Shown piece after piece: positions 1-7,942 of a stretch of 64,000 nucleotides of DNA; position 1 is the first letter of the stretch, and every line of letters begins with the position of its first letter. Source of the stretch: Prochlorococcus sp. AG-402-O21 (GTDB taxonomy: Bacteria; Cyanobacteriota; Cyanobacteriia; PCC-6307; Cyanobiaceae). Below the pieces are notes generated by a model. That model was not told the DNA's origin. It did not search any database and saw only the letters and a program-made list of their open reading frames with translations. The translations under genes were made by a program, and so were the position numbers. The stretch is from positions 62,001 to 126,000 of the forward strand of contig QCIZ01000002.1 in assembly GCA_003216375.1 (NCBI GenBank), read 5' to 3'.

Positions 1-1
1 G

Positions 2-40
2 AAAGAGAAACCAGAGTTTCCTGAAGACAAAAAACATTAA
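2..40 (+). CDS. possible 3' end of a gene running in from the left edge
   Basis: One frame is open from the window edge and ends in TAA at 38-40, giving a short Lys/Glu-rich charged tail. A hairpin with a long T tract lies 50 bases downstream, which fits the end of a plus-strand transcript. Thirteen codons are too few to prove coding, and a second frame is also open to the edge and stays open slightly longer. Confidence 0.2.
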   Translation, partial: KEKPEFPEDKKH

Positions 41-91
41 AAAGCTCCAGTCAAATTAATATATTTAAAAACTCAATTTATATAAAAATAC

Positions 92-128
92 ATCCTTGAA
101 GGATTTATATATCTCTTTTTTTTTTTTC
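92..128 (+). terminator. likely intrinsic terminator
   Basis: ATCC-TTGAA-GGAT forms a short stem and is followed about ten bases later by an almost unbroken run of T residues. It would end transcription of whatever gene enters from the left edge. The stem is only 4 to 6 bp, so the call rests mainly on the T tract. Confidence 0.4.
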
Positions 129-211
129 TATAGAAAAGCACTTCAATAGTCTATTCTAGGACTGGACATATCAAAAACTCAAATCAAGAAATACCTCTTT
201 GGGTTGAACAA

Positions 212-388
212 ATGCCTAAACGACATACAAATTCTGGTGGTGAATCTAATCTTCTAAGCTTTATGAGTGGAGTTCATTTCTGGGAAAAAGGAGAAATGGC
301 ATATTCAGCTCTAAAAAAAATTAATGAGCATAAAGCTAATAATGAATTGGAGAAAGCTCAAATAATGTTAGATGATTGGATTTTATAA
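212..388 (+). CDS. small hypothetical protein, 58 aa
   Basis: This short plus-strand ORF starts ATG-CCT-AAA-CGA and ends TAA. The product is mixed polar and helical; the second half (AYSALKKINEHKANNELEKA, roughly residues 30-49) looks like an amphipathic helix. The frame stays open upstream to a stop at 131-133 but offers no ATG, GTG or TTG earlier, so the ATG at 212 is the only normal start. No recognisable domain. A gene is supported by the balanced composition and by two unrelated small ORFs following on the same strand. It could still be a chance ORF. Confidence 0.4.
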   Translation: MPKRHTNSGGESNLLSFMSGVHFWEKGEMAYSALKKINEHKANNELEKAQIMLDDWIL

Positions 389-472
389 AAATAATACGTC
401 AAGAAAGAAATAAACCAATTGAAATTCAATCAATAGGTAAAGTAAGTTAAATTTTATGTCATACAGGTATAT

Positions 473-871
473 ATGCCCTCCACAAGGAAAAGGATTGGCT
501 ATCTGCCCTCAATTAATGCTCATGAGACGATAACCAAAATTGCAATAAAAGAAAAACTAAGCCAATCAAAAGTGGTTGGCATATTAGTTGAGGAGGCCTT
601 GATAGCTAGAGATAAATTAGATGTTCATAATTCAAATGATTTCAATAAACATAAACTTTTTAGCGAAAAAATTAATATAGATAAATCATCATTCGAATAT
701 AGTGATTTCGACGAGTTAATATCAGACAAAGGTGTAAGTTATAATACAAATAATTATAAGAATCATTCAGAGGATAATTTATTCGAACCAAAAGGAAAAT
801 ATAACGAAGAGTTATTTGAACAGTTTAAACAATTTATTATGTTTCAAAAAATGATTCAGAATAAACAATAA
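473..871 (+). CDS. ribbon-helix-helix-like protein, unknown target
   Basis: 132 residues. The first 45 contain a basic strand (RKRIGYLPS) followed by two predicted helices with SQSKVVGILVEEAL, resembling the ribbon-helix-helix DNA-binding fold of CopG/Arc type repressors. The remainder is a low-complexity, Asn/Lys/Glu-rich tail of about 85 residues with no fold I recognise. Proteins of this style occur in several copies in Prochlorococcus genomes (recollection). A DNA-binding role is inference from the N-terminus only. There is no toxin-like partner next to it, so I do not call a toxin-antitoxin pair. The ATG at 473 is used; an ATG at 456 is out of frame. Confidence 0.6.
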   Translation: MPSTRKRIGYLPSINAHETITKIAIKEKLSQSKVVGILVEEALIARDKLDVHNSNDFNKHKLFSEKINIDKSSFEYSDFDELISDKGVSYNTNNYKNHSEDNLFEPKGKYNEELFEQFKQFIMFQKMIQNKQ

Positions 872-1060
872 AAATATTTCTAAAGTAATTGAAAAGTATC
901 TATCTAAATTTATAAACAACTAAAATAGTAAAACATTCAAAGAATGCAGAGATCAACAAAAATCACGCATAAAACAAATCAATGGACTAGAAAGTATGAG
1001 TATTAGTTCTTCTAAGGATCACTCAACAAGTTTTTTTTATAAGAAATCTTAAATATAAAA

Positions 1061-1327
1061 ATGACAACAACAAAAACTCGCCCAAAATCAAACTCATCTA
1101 ATCTCCTTGAGGAAGCCTTAAATCAGCCTCCTATTGGAGAAACAGCTAATTTTGCATGGAATGCAACACCCTTAGGGATAGCTGCAATTTATAAAGGAAT
1201 TTCCCCTTCAAAACCTCCATATGAGCAAGCAATTAAAGAGGGTGAGGAGTTAGCTATGGATCTAAGTCGAGAAGAAAAAGAATTTCATCTCACTCAAAAA
1301 GGGCTTGCACTTATTTTCTACTCTTAG
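1061..1327 (+). CDS. conserved hypothetical protein, 88 aa
   Basis: Soluble 88-residue protein with a polar Ser/Thr/Lys N-terminus, a Gly/Pro-containing middle (QPPIGETANFAWNATPLGIA) and a charged C-terminal helix (GEELAMDLSREEKEFHL). No signal peptide or membrane segment. I do not recognise a named family, though the sequence has the look of a cyanobacterial conserved protein. It is convergent with the minus-strand gene at 1381, and a terminator-like hairpin sits in the 53-base gap. Function unknown. Confidence 0.6.
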   Translation: MTTTKTRPKSNSSNLLEEALNQPPIGETANFAWNATPLGIAAIYKGISPSKPPYEQAIKEGEELAMDLSREEKEFHLTQKGLALIFYS

Positions 1328-1345
1328 ACATAAATCAAAATTTTA

Positions 1346-1380
1346 TAACCTCAAATCAAACAAATTTGAGTTAGGTTTTA
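1346..1380. terminator. bidirectional terminator between convergent genes
   Basis: CTCAAAT (1350-1356) and ATTTGAG (1364-1370) form a 7-bp stem around a 7-base loop, extended by ACC/GGT pairs. T runs occur on both strands beyond the stem (TTTTA on plus, ATAAAATTTTG on minus). It sits exactly between two convergent stop codons, so it can serve both genes. Confidence 0.5.
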
Positions 1381-1716
1381 TTAATTGTCTTCAACAGATG
1401 AGTCTATGACCCACTCTTCAGACAATCCAAGTAGCACAAGAGCTTTGTCCTCCCAATCTGTATCAATTGACCAATCGTAAGGTACTTCAAAAGATATTTT
1501 TATCTCATTTTGATTTTTAGTATATGTTTTACTTTTAGGGAACCTTTTACTAGAAATTTCGTTTTCTAATATAAATATATCGTTGGCATTAACGTATTCA
1601 ACGTATCCTAAATTCTTTATTTCAGCCTCAAACTTGAGTTCCAGTCTTACATTAAAACAATGAGCCTCATCCCAGTCTGAATAGTGTGAAAAATATTTAT
1701 CCCAGGAATTTGACAT
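1381..1716 (-). CDS. hypothetical acidic protein, 111 aa
   Basis: 111-residue soluble protein rich in Asp, Glu and Trp (for example WDKYFSHYSDWDEAHCFN near the start and SIDTDWEDKALVLLGLSEEW near the end). It has alternating beta-like stretches in the middle and no signal peptide or membrane helix. I do not recognise the family. It stands alone on the minus strand, convergent with the gene at 1061-1327. The length and normal composition favour a real gene. Confidence 0.55.
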   Translation of the reverse strand: MSNSWDKYFSHYSDWDEAHCFNVRLELKFEAEIKNLGYVEYVNANDIFILENEISSKRFPKSKTYTKNQNEIKISFEVPYDWSIDTDWEDKALVLLGLSEEWVIDSSVEDN

Positions 1717-1855
1717 TTTAAATTCTAAACCACAATGGTTAGACTACTCAAGGATAAGAAAAATTATCCAAATCAACTGATGAAAGTGTATTAAATTATA
1801 AAATATTTAAATTAATGAAAAATAACAAGTAAATAAAAAATATTAAAAAGAATTT

Positions 1856-2059
1856 TTAGTTCGTAAAAGTAAGAAAATTAAAATCATTAAGCACCCAAGT
1901 ACCTAAAGTCAGTAAGCCAAATCCAGCAACGAACATCATCAAAGCCGCAACCTTATATCTTGTAGCCTCTGCCCCTCTCCTAAGCAGAAAGGTGTCAGCT
2001 GCAAAAGAATTTGTTTGAAGGACAGGCTTTTGTACTGTCTTTTTTCTTGATGAAAACAT
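1856..2059 (-). CDS. small single-pass membrane protein, 67 aa
   Basis: The N-terminal 35 residues are basic and probably cytoplasmic. Residues about 36-58 (YKVAALMMFVAGFGLLTLGTW) form one hydrophobic helix, then a short tail. The helix resembles that of the 64-residue protein at 35329-35523 (shared pattern MFF/V-x-G-x-x-L-x-x-x-G-x-W-x-L). It lacks the ExxNGR motif expected of a high-light-inducible chlorophyll-binding protein, so I do not call it Hli. Function unknown; thylakoid or plasma membrane location is inference. Confidence 0.55.
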   Translation of the reverse strand: MFSSRKKTVQKPVLQTNSFAADTFLLRRGAEATRYKVAALMMFVAGFGLLTLGTWVLNDFNFLTFTN

Positions 2060-2151
2060 TTTCCTTTATACTTCTCTAAATAAATTAATGGAATTTATCT
2101 TCGACCGCGAAGAATTCACAAACAAAAAGTAAGTGCAAAGCAATAATTGGG

Positions 2152-2194
2152 AAAAAAGTGCTCCGCCAAACAGAATTAAGCCCGTGTTGGAGCA
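2152..2194 (-). terminator. minus-strand intrinsic terminator
   Basis: Read on the minus strand, TGCTCC (2194-2189) pairs with GGAGCA (2164-2159), and six T residues follow after one base (2157-2152). The 24-base loop contains partly pairing GTGTTGG/CCAAAC segments. It lies about 140 bases past the stop of the MetF-like gene and would be its natural transcript end, unless it marks the 3' end of a small RNA in the 2195-2330 gap. Confidence 0.5.
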
Positions 2195-2330
2195 TAAAAC
2201 AAATATGGCAGGAAAACACTAATTTCAGAAAATGATTAATTCAATTACAAAATGAACGACTATAGAAGAAAATAAATATAAACAACGTGAAAAGCAGGTA
2301 AAGACATTAATTTAAATTTAATTATGCTTT

Positions 2331-3176
2331 TTATTCAAAAAAGTTGTTTTTTAATATTTTCAAATGTTCATCTTTAAAAATGCTGGTTTCGATTATTGGA
2401 AAGATATTATTCTCTTTATAAGCTAATAAGATTTTTTTTACAACTTTATTAGCAAAGTCTATTGAGTCTAAGAACTCACTTGAACAATAAACACCTTTCC
2501 AAGGACGATACTTAAATCTAGCTAGAAATTGCTTGGAGGGAATTAAAATACTACCAAAAAGCTTTATATTTAATTCTTCTGAGTTATTTTGCATAGTAGA
2601 ATAAATTATATTTTTTAATATTTTAATTCTACTTTTTAGAAGTTTGTAATCCGTACCAAATTGAATCCAAACAGAGCTTACTAGACCAGATTCGAGTTTC
2701 TTTTCTAATCTTATAATCTCTTCTTTAAACAAAAAGCTGGGTAAGTAAGGATTAAATGCTACTCCAATAGCAATATCTTCACTGTTTAATAAGGGATTAT
2801 CTTTAAGGAAAGACAAAATTGATAAAGAGTCTAATGTCGATCTTTTTTGAGAACCAGAAACAAGAAGAACTTCCTCGCAACCTAAATGATTTAAGACCTT
2901 AAGAAATTTGATAAATGAATCTTGAGTATTAAGCCTATTTCTTCTGAATTCATGGAGGATACTAAAATGAGGAATTATATCTATACCTGGAAACTCATCT
3001 TTTGAAATCTTAATTGATTCTAATAGAAAATCTTTTTTTAAGCTATTTTTACAGGGAATATTAATTTTATAAAGATTATTTCTCTTATAAAAAGATAGAA
3101 TTCGTCGCAGTTCATCATATGATTTAAAAGAAATTTCAAACCTTATATTATTCAAATCAAATAATATATCTTTCAT
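2331..3176 (-). CDS. MetF-like TIM-barrel protein
   Basis: 281 residues, close to the roughly 290 of bacterial methylenetetrahydrofolate reductase. Several blocks fall in the MetF order: GIDIIPHFS near residues 64-72 (MetF: PHLTC), a GCEEVLLVSGS strand near 99-109 (MetF: ALRGD), IAIGVAFNPYLP near 136-146, a lysine-rich helix then SSVWIQFGTDY near 167-177 (MetF: ITQFFFD), and a late LFGSILIPSKQF (MetF: PGILPVSNF). The usual Arg-Gly-Asp turn is Ser-Gly-Ser here, so folate or FAD binding may be altered. I infer a divergent FAD/TIM-barrel member of PF02219. It stands alone on the minus strand. Function is not proven. Confidence 0.55.
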   Translation of the reverse strand: MKDILFDLNNIRFEISFKSYDELRRILSFYKRNNLYKINIPCKNSLKKDFLLESIKISKDEFPGIDIIPHFSILHEFRRNRLNTQDSFIKFLKVLNHLGCEEVLLVSGSQKRSTLDSLSILSFLKDNPLLNSEDIAIGVAFNPYLPSFLFKEEIIRLEKKLESGLVSSVWIQFGTDYKLLKSRIKILKNIIYSTMQNNSEELNIKLFGSILIPSKQFLARFKYRPWKGVYCSSEFLDSIDFANKVVKKILLAYKENNIFPIIETSIFKDEHLKILKNNFFE

Positions 3177-3572
3177 TAATGGATAATCTCAACTAAAGTA
3201 TAATAATAGTAAGCTACGACCAATTCAAAGGGATTTCCAAAAAAAATTAGTAATTTAATTTTTTCATCAGAATCAGTATATTTAGTAAGAATATTTTTCA
3301 GTAAATATAGATTAGGTAAAGAAATAATATCTAGAAGTGAAACGACAAAAATCTGATTATAAGGTTTTTAGAAATAAAGATCAGAAATGATCAGATATTA
3401 ATATAGGAGAATAGAATTTATTAAACCTGGAACAGATAGAAAGATAAATATCAATATAAAAGATTTTAGGCACTCACAGTCTTAGACATTCGATGTGATA
3501 AAACTGGTAAAATATTCAAGCTCCAATACATACAAAATCAATAGTAATAAACGTTAATTTAGCAAGATATTG
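3177..3572. other. 396-base gap with no supported gene
   Basis: Very AT-rich. I see no ORF with coding character, no tRNA and no strong hairpin. A GATCAGA direct repeat near 3380-3395 is short and probably chance. The right end may hold the 3' untranslated region of the minus-strand gene that ends at 3573; the left end carries the promoter of the MetF-like gene. Confidence 0.4.
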
Positions 3573-3869
3573 TTAGAGATCTATGTTGTCAATCTTTTTT
3601 CTTGCATTTTCCAACCTAATTGTTCCTTGATTATTTTCAGAAAAACGTTCATTTGCATCTTTTACTAATATAACTGATAAATCCTTTACATTGAAAATAA
3701 AATTCTTTTGATTCAAATACATTTGAGTTATTAATTCCTTAATTTCTAAATTAAAAGTCGTACTAGACAACAAGAGAATTGAGGTCCAAGAAGTAATGAC
3801 AGCTGAGAATATAAGAGAAAACTTAAAGATTTTATGGAAAGTATTTAGCAATTTGAAAATAAAAAACAA
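3573..3869 (-). CDS. hypothetical membrane-anchored protein, 98 aa
   Basis: The N-terminal 35 residues are hydrophobic (FSLIFSAVITSWTSILLLSS), forming one membrane helix or an uncleaved signal anchor. The rest is polar, ending in a charged tail (ANERFSENNQGTIRLENARK). No family recognised. The start at 3869 gives the basic pre-helix (FKLLNTFHKIFK) expected for inside-negative insertion. Its neighbour upstream on the same strand is the DUF1651 gene, 53 bases away, so they may share a transcript. Confidence 0.45.
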   Translation of the reverse strand: MFFIFKLLNTFHKIFKFSLIFSAVITSWTSILLLSSTTFNLEIKELITQMYLNQKNFIFNVKDLSVILVKDANERFSENNQGTIRLENARKKIDNIDL

Positions 3870-3921
3870 ACGTATTTATGTTAACTAATAAAAAGCAGAA
3901 TGCACATTCCAAAAGAGAATT

Positions 3922-4191
3922 TCAAGCAGTCTTGCTATTTTTACAATTAAATTCAACCCAATTAGCTTCAATCAATTGCTGCCATGTCTTTTCTGAATCT
4001 TGTTTTGTGACCTTTCTTCTGCTTTTAAACTTCATGGGTTTGCCATTTGGAACAACTCCCCACATATCAATAGTGAAATCGGCAGCGATGTTTTCATTAG
4101 ATACATTTTTAAAATCAAAATGAATTGCCCATTTATTGTGAGGATCAATAAGCCATCCTTTAGGGGCTTCTAAGCTTTCTACTTTTGCCAT
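3922..4191 (-). CDS. DUF1651 family protein
   Basis: 89 residues with the arrangement I associate with DUF1651, a small family of marine Synechococcus and Prochlorococcus: GWLIDPHNKWAIHFD near residues 12-26, then LKSRRKVT-like KFKSRRKVTKQDSEKTWQQL near 54-73 and a terminal NWVEF strand. Function of the family is unknown. A plus-strand ORF covers the same bases but has a composition typical of an antisense shadow. A terminator-like hairpin lies about 35 bases upstream of the start. Confidence 0.7.
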   Translation of the reverse strand: MAKVESLEAPKGWLIDPHNKWAIHFDFKNVSNENIAADFTIDMWGVVPNGKPMKFKSRRKVTKQDSEKTWQQLIEANWVEFNCKNSKTA

Positions 4192-4223
4192 CAGTAAATA
4201 TAGTCTTAGTTTTGTTTTTAATT

Positions 4224-4247
4224 AAAAAATCAGGCTTCGTCAAGCCT
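4224..4247 (-). terminator. minus-strand terminator or attenuator
   Basis: On the minus strand AGGCTT-GACG-AAGCCT is followed by GA and six T residues (4229-4224). It has the shape of a textbook intrinsic terminator, yet no minus-strand gene lies upstream of it. It precedes the DUF1651 start codon by only 33 bases, so it may sit in that gene's leader or block antisense transcription from the right. Confidence 0.45.
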
Positions 4248-4341
4248 AAGAATCTAAAGTGAAGTTAAAGAAGTAATAAAATTATTATTTAAAAAATTAA
4301 AAAAAATAGATATAATAATTTCAGACAAGCAACCTAATAAG

Positions 4342-4533
4342 ATGTCCTCTGAAGCTGGCAGCACTCAATGTCGAGGGTTAATAGAGGCGAAAGAAAGCCT
4401 TATAAAAGCCATGAACTCGCTTAGAGCGATTGACAAAACAGATCATATACAACGAACATTACGTGATCTCTATAATGAATTGGAAATTCTCCATGAATCA
4501 AGAAGAATAAAAGAATCGAACAATCTAAATTGA
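4342..4533 (+). CDS. hypothetical helical protein, 63 aa
   Basis: 63 residues, soluble, largely helical and charged (EAKESLIKAMNSLRAIDKTD, then IQRTLRDLYNELEILHESRR). The heptad-like spacing of Leu/Ile residues suggests a short coiled coil or helical hairpin. No signal peptide. I do not recognise the family. It lies alone on the plus strand between the DUF1651 gene and the DUF1824 gene. Confidence 0.5.
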   Translation: MSSEAGSTQCRGLIEAKESLIKAMNSLRAIDKTDHIQRTLRDLYNELEILHESRRIKESNNLN

Positions 4534-4721
4534 ATACCTATTCAAATAAATTATTATTAAGCAATATCTTTAGTTATTATTATTTATGAATTCCAGAATT
4601 TAGAATTATTAAAGAATTTACTTAGAAATACTTTAATAAATGGATCAAAATTATTATTATTAAATTAAATAAAAGAAAAAAGATTGACTTGGCTGATAAA
4701 ATAATTAAAATAATTATTTAA

Positions 4722-5123
4722 ATGTCTAGTAAAGATATTAAAATCTGCAAATTAGAAGATCTTGATAAATTGAGATCTGCTCCAAAACTAAATAAAAATC
4801 AGTCAGAAAAACTTTTCAATGAGTTGAGAACTATTATTAATAAATCAGATTGGTTAACAATAGGAATTATGTCACCTTCATTAGAAATAGGAATCAATAT
4901 AATTAGGAGAATAGAAGAGAAATTTGAATGCAATAAGATGAAATGCATCTCTTTGCCTAGCTCAGAAGGGCCAATATTCTTAAAAGCAAATCAAAAAACA
5001 GGTGAAATACACGCTAGAATTGAATTTGGATTAGGAGAAGGTATATTAATTAGTTGTCAAAACTATGACAATTCATTGACCTCTAAAACTATTGGTCCTT
5101 TTCCATTAGATTTCTTTGATTAA
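4722..5123 (+). CDS. DUF1824 family protein
   Basis: 133 residues. The layout fits the cyanobacterial DUF1824 family: a helical N-terminus, a central DWLTIGIMSPSLEIGINIIR block near residues 47-66, a Gly-rich strand SSEGPIFLKANQKTG near 86-100, and the closing EGILISCQNYD ... TIGPFPLDFF. No catalytic residues are obvious and no function is established for the family that I know of. Soluble and probably cytoplasmic. It is a solitary plus-strand gene. Confidence 0.75.
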   Translation: MSSKDIKICKLEDLDKLRSAPKLNKNQSEKLFNELRTIINKSDWLTIGIMSPSLEIGINIIRRIEEKFECNKMKCISLPSSEGPIFLKANQKTGEIHARIEFGLGEGILISCQNYDNSLTSKTIGPFPLDFFD

Positions 5124-5349
5124 AATAATAATTAATCAGTTAGAATAATAAATTAATATTTTAAGGAAATAAGTCTAAAAACAAGCAAAAAGATAGAATG
5201 ATGTCAGAAGAAGTGCTATCATTATATTGTTAATCGAATAAAAAATTTTAATACCTTGCAAAAATCTCAAATTTATAAATAAATGAATCAAATTTTTTAC
5301 TACTTTAAAACTACTAGAGAAGATCTAATAAACTTATATTTCAGTATAA

Positions 5350-5802
5350 ATGGATAAAGAAAGAGGAAAATTCTATCAATCTGGGGACGGCTCTTATTTT
5401 TATTCAGCTGATGATGCCTCCAAATGGGATCTTCTTGATAGGATTGGTCAACTCAATCTCCTTCATGTTTTAAAAAAAGAATGGGAACCTGAAGAAACAA
5501 GTCAAAGTAAATTAAGAAAAGTTCTTCAAGAAATAAATATTGATGAGTTCGAGGATTTCATGGCAGATATACTTGGAATATGCGAGTCATTCGAGGAGAT
5601 GGTATATGAATTTGAAGGTAACATAAATTTAAGTCCCGAATATTTAGAGAGGGTTTACCCAGAAGAAAAAGAAAGTCTAGACAAGTTAAAAAAACAAATA
5701 AAAGAACACAAAGAATGGAAAGAAAAACATCAAGCTTCATATCCTTTTCTAACAAAAAAACTCTTAGAAAAGAATGAAAAGGACAATAACGAATATAATT
5801 AA
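5350..5802 (+). CDS. hypothetical charged protein, 150 aa
   Basis: 150 residues. The start KFYQSGDGSYFYSADDASKW looks like a small folded beta unit. The middle is acidic and helical (WEPEETSQSKLRKVLQEINI), and the last 45 residues are Lys/Glu-rich and probably coiled coil (KLKKQIKEHKEWKEKH). No transmembrane segment. I do not recognise the family. A 65-residue minus-strand ORF inside it is a shadow of the Lys/Glu-rich stretch. Confidence 0.6.
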   Translation: MDKERGKFYQSGDGSYFYSADDASKWDLLDRIGQLNLLHVLKKEWEPEETSQSKLRKVLQEINIDEFEDFMADILGICESFEEMVYEFEGNINLSPEYLERVYPEEKESLDKLKKQIKEHKEWKEKHQASYPFLTKKLLEKNEKDNNEYN

Positions 5803-6467
5803 TAATCTACTAATTAATTGATAGCCCCTACTTAAAATCAAGTTAAACAAGAAATTATATGGTTGATTTGAATAAAATTTTCTCGATATTTTTATGATTT
5901 AACATAATTATTATTTATTCTAAAAGCTATCTATAGCCTAGTTTACAATCTATATTAATAGAATTCCTAACGTAACTTAATCTTTTCATATGCATATCAA
6001 TTTGAAAAATTAATATGAAGAATTTATTCTCAAAAAAGATATTAATTGAAGCAGAGTTAATTAGATAAGTGAATATACATCTAAATAATAATTAATGAAT
6101 GATTAATATATTAAATAGTTAAACAATAAAAATTTGCTCATAAGCTTGATTGGATATTTATGGAATAAAATTTATAATTGAAGTTTTATTGGTCAAAAAA
6201 ATTAACTTTCTAAAGGTGCTAGATTTACGCTTTAAGACTCATAATTTTGATAAAAATTATATTAAAGTGATTTTACCTACACAATCTAAGAAAAAATCCA
6301 TTATAGTCTTAACAAATGTTCACAAATTTTTTTCTGGCTTCAACCCTAGATCTCAGTTAATGGCATTGTCTACCATTATTGCCTTTAAGGAATTCAATCT
6401 TATAGCTGAATTTTTTAGGGAAAGATTTCTAAATTCATCTCAAAGCATCAAATTTACATACAAAAAA
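5803..6467. other. long AT-rich stretch, gene content uncertain
   Basis: 5803-6149 shows nothing coding. From 6150 a plus-strand frame is open into the small membrane protein at 6468-6644. Its first 106 residues are hydrophobic/basic with no clear fold, and I cannot tell a real N-terminal domain from chance. No RNA gene or repeat was seen. Confidence 0.35.
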
Positions 6468-6644
6468 ATGACTTCTACTAATCCAAAATCAACAAAGTTG
6501 ATAAACAGAGATGATGTAAATGAAATGATAGAGAATGCAATAAGAAGACATAATCGAAGATCCACAATAATTTCAGCCATACTTGGATGGATACTTATTG
6601 GAGGATATTCATTTGGACTATTTCACGTAGTACAAAACATATGA
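6468..6644 (+). CDS. small tail-anchored membrane protein, 58 aa
   Basis: I start this gene at the ATG at 6468. The product begins TSTNPKSTKLINRDDVNEMI, has a basic segment (RRHNRRS), then one membrane helix (TIISAILGWILIGGYSFGLF) close to the C-terminus. The pattern 'Thr/Ser-rich start, charged helix, basic patch, single helix' is common among small Prochlorococcus membrane proteins. The frame is open back to 6150, giving 164 residues, but the extra part lacks convincing structure. Function unknown. Confidence 0.5.
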   Translation: MTSTNPKSTKLINRDDVNEMIENAIRRHNRRSTIISAILGWILIGGYSFGLFHVVQNI

Positions 6645-6782
6645 TAAATACAGTAATATATTGTAGATAAATATTGTTTAAACTTTTCTAATTAAGATAC
6701 TAACAATATATTGACTAGTTAATTATAATCATATTAAATAGTACTGTAATTTCTTTTACATAATTAGGATTATTTATTAAAT

Positions 6783-6807
6783 CCTAGTCGAATTAATCTC
6801 GTCTAGG
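6783..6807. repeat. imperfect hairpin
   Basis: CCTAG-T-CGA and TCG-T-CTAGG pair around a 7-base loop with a T/T internal mismatch. It lies 140 bases after the small membrane protein gene on the plus strand and just past the stop of the minus-strand ORF at 6844. No T tract follows closely on either strand, so terminator function is doubtful. Confidence 0.3.
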
Positions 6808-6843
6808 CAAGATAATATCAAGTATTTTGTCTTAAATTATTTA

Positions 6844-7002
6844 TTATCCAATACTGCTCCATCTGTCTTGATAAGGGAGTTGATAGTCTTCCTTATTCAT
6901 CGGTATCCAACTCCAATCACAGCATATTGAGACTTGATAACCAATTACATACAAAGCGAGAATTGCATTGAATAAATTAATATGCGAGATAGGTGTATCC
7001 AT
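6844..7002 (-). CDS. small membrane protein, 52 aa
   Basis: Reading the minus strand from ATG at 7002 to TAA at 6844 gives 52 residues: a short polar start, one hydrophobic helix (INLFNAILALYVIGYQVSI, about residues 8-26), then a Trp/Tyr-rich polar tail (CCDWSWIP, DYQLPYQDRW). The even composition and good membrane helix argue for a real gene. No named family. It is the first of five short minus-strand ORFs between 6.8 and 8.4 kb. Confidence 0.45.
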   Translation of the reverse strand: MDTPISHINLFNAILALYVIGYQVSICCDWSWIPMNKEDYQLPYQDRWSSIG

Positions 7003-7164
7003 AATTATAAAAAATATAGAACATTCTAGCTAATATGAGATTTATAGTGAACTTCCAATAAATAAAGTGGCCATTAATATATCATTAAAATAAGAAAAAA
7101 TAATTATTAAATGTTTTTACTATATTTAATATTATATATTTATTAATTTTTCAATGATAAAGGT

Positions 7165-7311
7165 TTACTTACTACTAGCAATTGGAACTGTAGGATGATC
7201 AAAGGGATCATCATTCAAAATAGGTGCACATACTTGACGACAAGACTTTCCCTGCTCATCTTCAATACAAACTTCTAAACATTCAAAATATCTGTCTTGT
7301 GCTGTTTTCAT
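7165..7311 (-). CDS. small Cys-rich protein, 48 aa
   Basis: ATG at 7311 to TAA at 7165 encodes 48 residues with four cysteines in a regular pattern (YFECLEVCIEDEQGKSCRQV and then CAP), spaced 4, 9 and 4 apart. This spacing could bind a metal or form two disulfides. The tail DDPFDHPTVPIASS is Pro/Asp-rich. The start MKTAQ-DRYFEC resembles a conserved small picocyanobacterial protein as I recall it. Function unknown. Confidence 0.55.
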   Translation of the reverse strand: MKTAQDRYFECLEVCIEDEQGKSCRQVCAPILNDDPFDHPTVPIASSK

Positions 7312-7399
7312 ATTTTTTATATAAGTAGTAACTAAAGATACTATTCAATGATTAGATTTCTAGATAAATTAACAAAACTTTTTTAGGTAAATGCACTTA

Positions 7400-7579
7400 T
7401 CAACGATCTTTTAAATGAAATAGTATCTCCGAAGATTTTTTATTAGCATCACATGCTAATACACATTGTGTTAATTCCTTATTAGCAAGAAGTTGCAGTA
7501 TCCTTGCCATATCAATAGAAGATAGTTCTCCATCGGAACTCCATTTAAGAGTAGTTTTTCTTTGAATGGGTTTGTTCAT
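7400..7579 (-). CDS. hypothetical protein, 59 aa
   Basis: ATG at 7579 to TGA at 7400. The product starts with a basic segment (NKPIQRKTTLKW) followed by a helical stretch (ELSSIDMARILQLLANKELT) and a short Cys-containing segment (CVLACDANKKSSEILF). Soluble, no membrane helix. The amino-acid make-up is that of a normal small protein rather than random AT-rich translation. It follows the next small ORF on the same strand; there may be a shared transcript. Confidence 0.5.
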   Translation of the reverse strand: MNKPIQRKTTLKWSSDGELSSIDMARILQLLANKELTQCVLACDANKKSSEILFHLKDR

Positions 7580-7819
7580 GTCCCTAAAAAGAAACTAAAA
7601 TACATTTAGCATATATTTAAAATTTCCATTCTTTTTTTAGATTGTCTTTATTTTTTACCAAAAAGTGTAGGTATAAAACACTATTATAATTATTGTATTT
7701 GATTTACTAATTAATTTTCAGAAATATGTAGAAAATACTTTGTTGGAGATTGAGATAAAAAAATAGATTTCAAGAAATTTTGAGACAAGGGAATATAAGT
7801 GTTATTTTTATAAAATAAA

Positions 7820-7942
7820 TTAACTTGCTGATACTGAATTTAATTCAGTAATTACATTTTTTTCACCCTGGTAATTGCGTGTTTTAATTTTTAAGTCTTT
7901 AAGAAAAAACTTAGCAAATTGTTGGGTTTTTTTCTTTTCCAT
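7820..7942 (-). CDS. tiny basic ORF, 40 aa
   Basis: ATG at 7942 to TAA at 7820. It starts with Lys-rich residues (EKKKTQQFAKFFLKDLKIK) and ends in a polar Ser/Asn tail. No membrane segment. The case for a gene rests on strand agreement with the neighbouring small ORFs only, and it could be spurious. Confidence 0.35.
   Translation of the reverse strand: MEKKKTQQFAKFFLKDLKIKTRNYQGEKNVITELNSVSAS

Noticed and set aside
473-871. Toxin-antitoxin pair with the ribbon-helix-helix-like protein as antitoxin
   Set aside because: No toxin-sized overlapping or adjacent partner on the same strand, and the long low-complexity tail is unlike known antitoxins.
1856-2059. High-light-inducible protein (Hli)
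   Set aside because: Size and single helix fit, but the chlorophyll-binding ExxNGR motif is missing.
3878-4123. Plus-strand ORF of 81 codons
   Set aside because: Antisense to the DUF1651 gene, whose protein motifs are recognisable.
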